From positions 1-6,127 of the forward strand of contig JAFDKD010000206.1 in NCBI GenBank assembly GCA_019307165.1: a stretch of DNA of 6,127 nt, in the 5' to 3' direction. Of the stretch, positions 5,327 through 6,127 are shown piece by piece. A model generated the notes under the pieces. It was not told the origin of the DNA. It saw only the letters and a list, made by a program, of their open reading frames with translations, and made no database searches. Both the position numbers and the translations under genes were made by a program. The DNA is from Deltaproteobacteria bacterium (GTDB lineage Bacteria; Desulfobacterota; DSM-4660; Desulfatiglandales; Desulfatiglandaceae). Every line of letters starts with the position of its first letter. The stretch's first letter is position 1.

Positions 5327-5350
5327 GCGCAAAGACGCCAAGTCGCAAAG
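5327..5350. repeat. Octanucleotide repeat, three units
   Basis: GCGCAAAG, ACGCCAAG and TCGCAAAG stand in tandem, consensus NCGCNAAG. A CGCAAAGACGCAAAG-type repeat is, from recollection, scattered between genes of many environmental bacteria. It follows the heptamer array after about 40 bases. Confidence 0.6.
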
Positions 5351-5357
5351 CGTTTTC

Positions 5358-5384
5358 GACAGGATAACAGGATCAACAAGATAG
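5358..5384. repeat. ACAGGAT-type tandem repeat, three units
   Basis: ACAGGATA, ACAGGATCA and ACAAGATAG follow one another at 8-9 base spacing. A motif of the form GACAGGATTAACAGGAT is, from recollection, another dispersed intergenic repeat, often found near the CGCAAAG type. It lies 36 bases from the stop of the acyl-CoA dehydrogenase gene, in its 3' flank. Confidence 0.6.
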
Positions 5385-5419
5385 AAAAGAGTGTGCGGAG
5401 AGAGATATCTCTTGCCACA

Positions 5420-6127
5420 TTAGTACGACCGGGGCAATCCCAGGATATGTTCGGCCGTGTAATTCAAGGTCATCTGCTGCGTTATGGGGGCCAGTCTCAG
5501 GAGTTGAAGCTCCCGCCACCACCTTTCAATATGGTATTCCTTGGCATAACCATATCCGCCGAGGGTCTGCATGGCGTGATAGCCCGCCTCGATGCCGGCC
5601 TCTGTGGCCGCGTATTTTGCCATATTCGAAATATCGCCCACCTGTTTGGCCGGGGCATTTTGATCGTACAGGGTCGTGGCCTTGAGCGTGGCCAGCCAGG
5701 CGCATTCCAGCTTGGCATAGGCCGAAGCCAGGGGGAACGAGATGCCCTGGTGGGCGCCGATGACGGTCTTGAAGACCTGTCTTTGATTCGCGTATTCCAC
5801 GGCCTTGAAAATTGCCGCCATGCCCCCGCCGACAGCGCCCACGGCGATCATGATCCTTTCGGGGTTCAGGGTGTCCAGGATGTGGTACCAACCCTTTCCT
5901 TCTTCTCCGAGCATGCATGATTGCGGCACTCTCAGTTCATCGATCCCGAGCTCGAATGTCCCGATGGCGTTGCACCCGTGCTTGGGGATGGGCGTGCCCT
6001 GGAATCCCTCATTCGGAAGATCCACCAGGAACAGGGACATGCCTGACGTCTTTTTTGGGGAATCTTCCTTCTTTCTGGTTCGCGTCACCAGGACAATGGC
6101 CCCGGCCTTGTCAAATCCGGAAATAAA
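5420..6127 (-). CDS. Acyl-CoA dehydrogenase, C-terminal part (N-terminus beyond the window)
   Basis: The frame runs from the right edge to TAA at 5422-5420 and gives 235 residues, about 60% of a typical 380-400 residue enzyme. These FAD flavoproteins oxidise acyl-CoA to trans-2-enoyl-CoA and pass electrons to ETF. Seen: FISGFDKAG and MSLFLVDLP of the middle beta domain (residues 1-37), LNPERIMIAVGAVGG (87-101), QRQVFKTVIGAHQGISFPLA (115-134), the FAD-contacting GGYGYAKEYHIERWWRE (190-206) and the terminal EHILGLPRSY. The usual IYEGT segment with the catalytic Glu of MCAD/butyryl-CoA types is replaced by RLAPITQQM. A Glu stands instead in PERI (residue 90), the helix G position used by isovaleryl- and long-chain acyl-CoA dehydrogenases. 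I infer a branched- or long-chain-type active site. The exact substrate is not determinable. A GTG at 6088 lies inside the protein and is not its start. No clear terminator follows. Confidence 0.93.
   Translation of the reverse strand, partial: FISGFDKAGAIVLVTRTRKKEDSPKKTSGMSLFLVDLPNEGFQGTPIPKHGCNAIGTFELGIDELRVPQSCMLGEEGKGWYHILDTLNPERIMIAVGAVGGGMAAIFKAVEYANQRQVFKTVIGAHQGISFPLASAYAKLECAWLATLKATTLYDQNAPAKQVGDISNMAKYAATEAGIEAGYHAMQTLGGYGYAKEYHIERWWRELQLLRLAPITQQMTLNYTAEHILGLPRSY

Noticed and set aside
5104..5384. CRISPR array
   Set aside because: The units are 7-9 bases in direct tandem with no unique spacers.
5401..5412. AGAGATATCTCT palindrome after the acyl-CoA dehydrogenase stop
   Set aside because: It is short and AT-rich, without a loop or T-tract, so it is not a convincing terminator or operator.
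4964..5920. 318-residue plus-strand frame through the repeat array and antisense to the acyl-CoA dehydrogenase
   Set aside because: It is open only because the 7-base repeats leave all frames free and because it mirrors the real dehydrogenase gene. Its peptide is repeat-derived followed by antisense sequence.

Overview
This looks like a chromosomal accessory stretch of a deltaproteobacterium (Desulfobacterota-like, roughly 50-55% GC). The clues are an exported DUF1566 (Lcl-type) protein with 'GVTG' shaft repeats, an exported protein with an IPTL-CTERM sorting tail, a FadE-type acyl-CoA dehydrogenase, and an intergenic mosaic of short-unit tandem repeats. Taxonomy is inferred from protein style only. 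No mobile-element gene, CRISPR array or rRNA is visible.

Layout from left to right. Positions 1-369 hold at most the tail of an unrecognised ORF. Positions 370-1620 (minus) encode a stand-alone GMP-synthase-like ATP pyrophosphatase with no glutaminase domain. A long intergenic stretch follows (1636-1959), then a near-consensus sigma70 promoter on the plus strand (1960-1988). The promoter reads into a 34-codon zinc-ribbon mini-ORF (2063-2167), then a 451-residue exported protein ending in a DUF1566 domain (2241-3596), then a 199-residue exported protein with four aromatic repeats and a VPTLxxWG C-terminal anchor (3707-4306). A clean intrinsic terminator (4497-4521) closes this plus-strand block.

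The next block is on the minus strand. A well-formed tRNA-Glu(UUC) gene with encoded CCA (4826-4903) has a strong terminator behind it (4782-4816). Immediately before its 5' end lies a perfect 23-bp inverted repeat (4904-4953), and a good promoter sits about 115 bp upstream (5025-5053). A possible degraded coding fragment lies beyond the terminator (4585-4698). Upstream of the tRNA unit are three different tandem-repeat families side by side (7-mer, 8-mer and 9-mer units, 5104-5384). The window ends in the C-terminal half of an acyl-CoA dehydrogenase on the minus strand (5420 to the edge).

The two exported proteins plausibly share one promoter and act at the cell surface. I see no functional link between them and the GMP-synthase-like protein, the tRNA or the dehydrogenase. 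The points most worth following are the amidotransferase-less, diverged GMP-synthase homologue, the structured leader of tRNA-Glu, the DUF1566 protein as a possible target of a diversity-generating retroelement outside the window, and the repeat mosaic.
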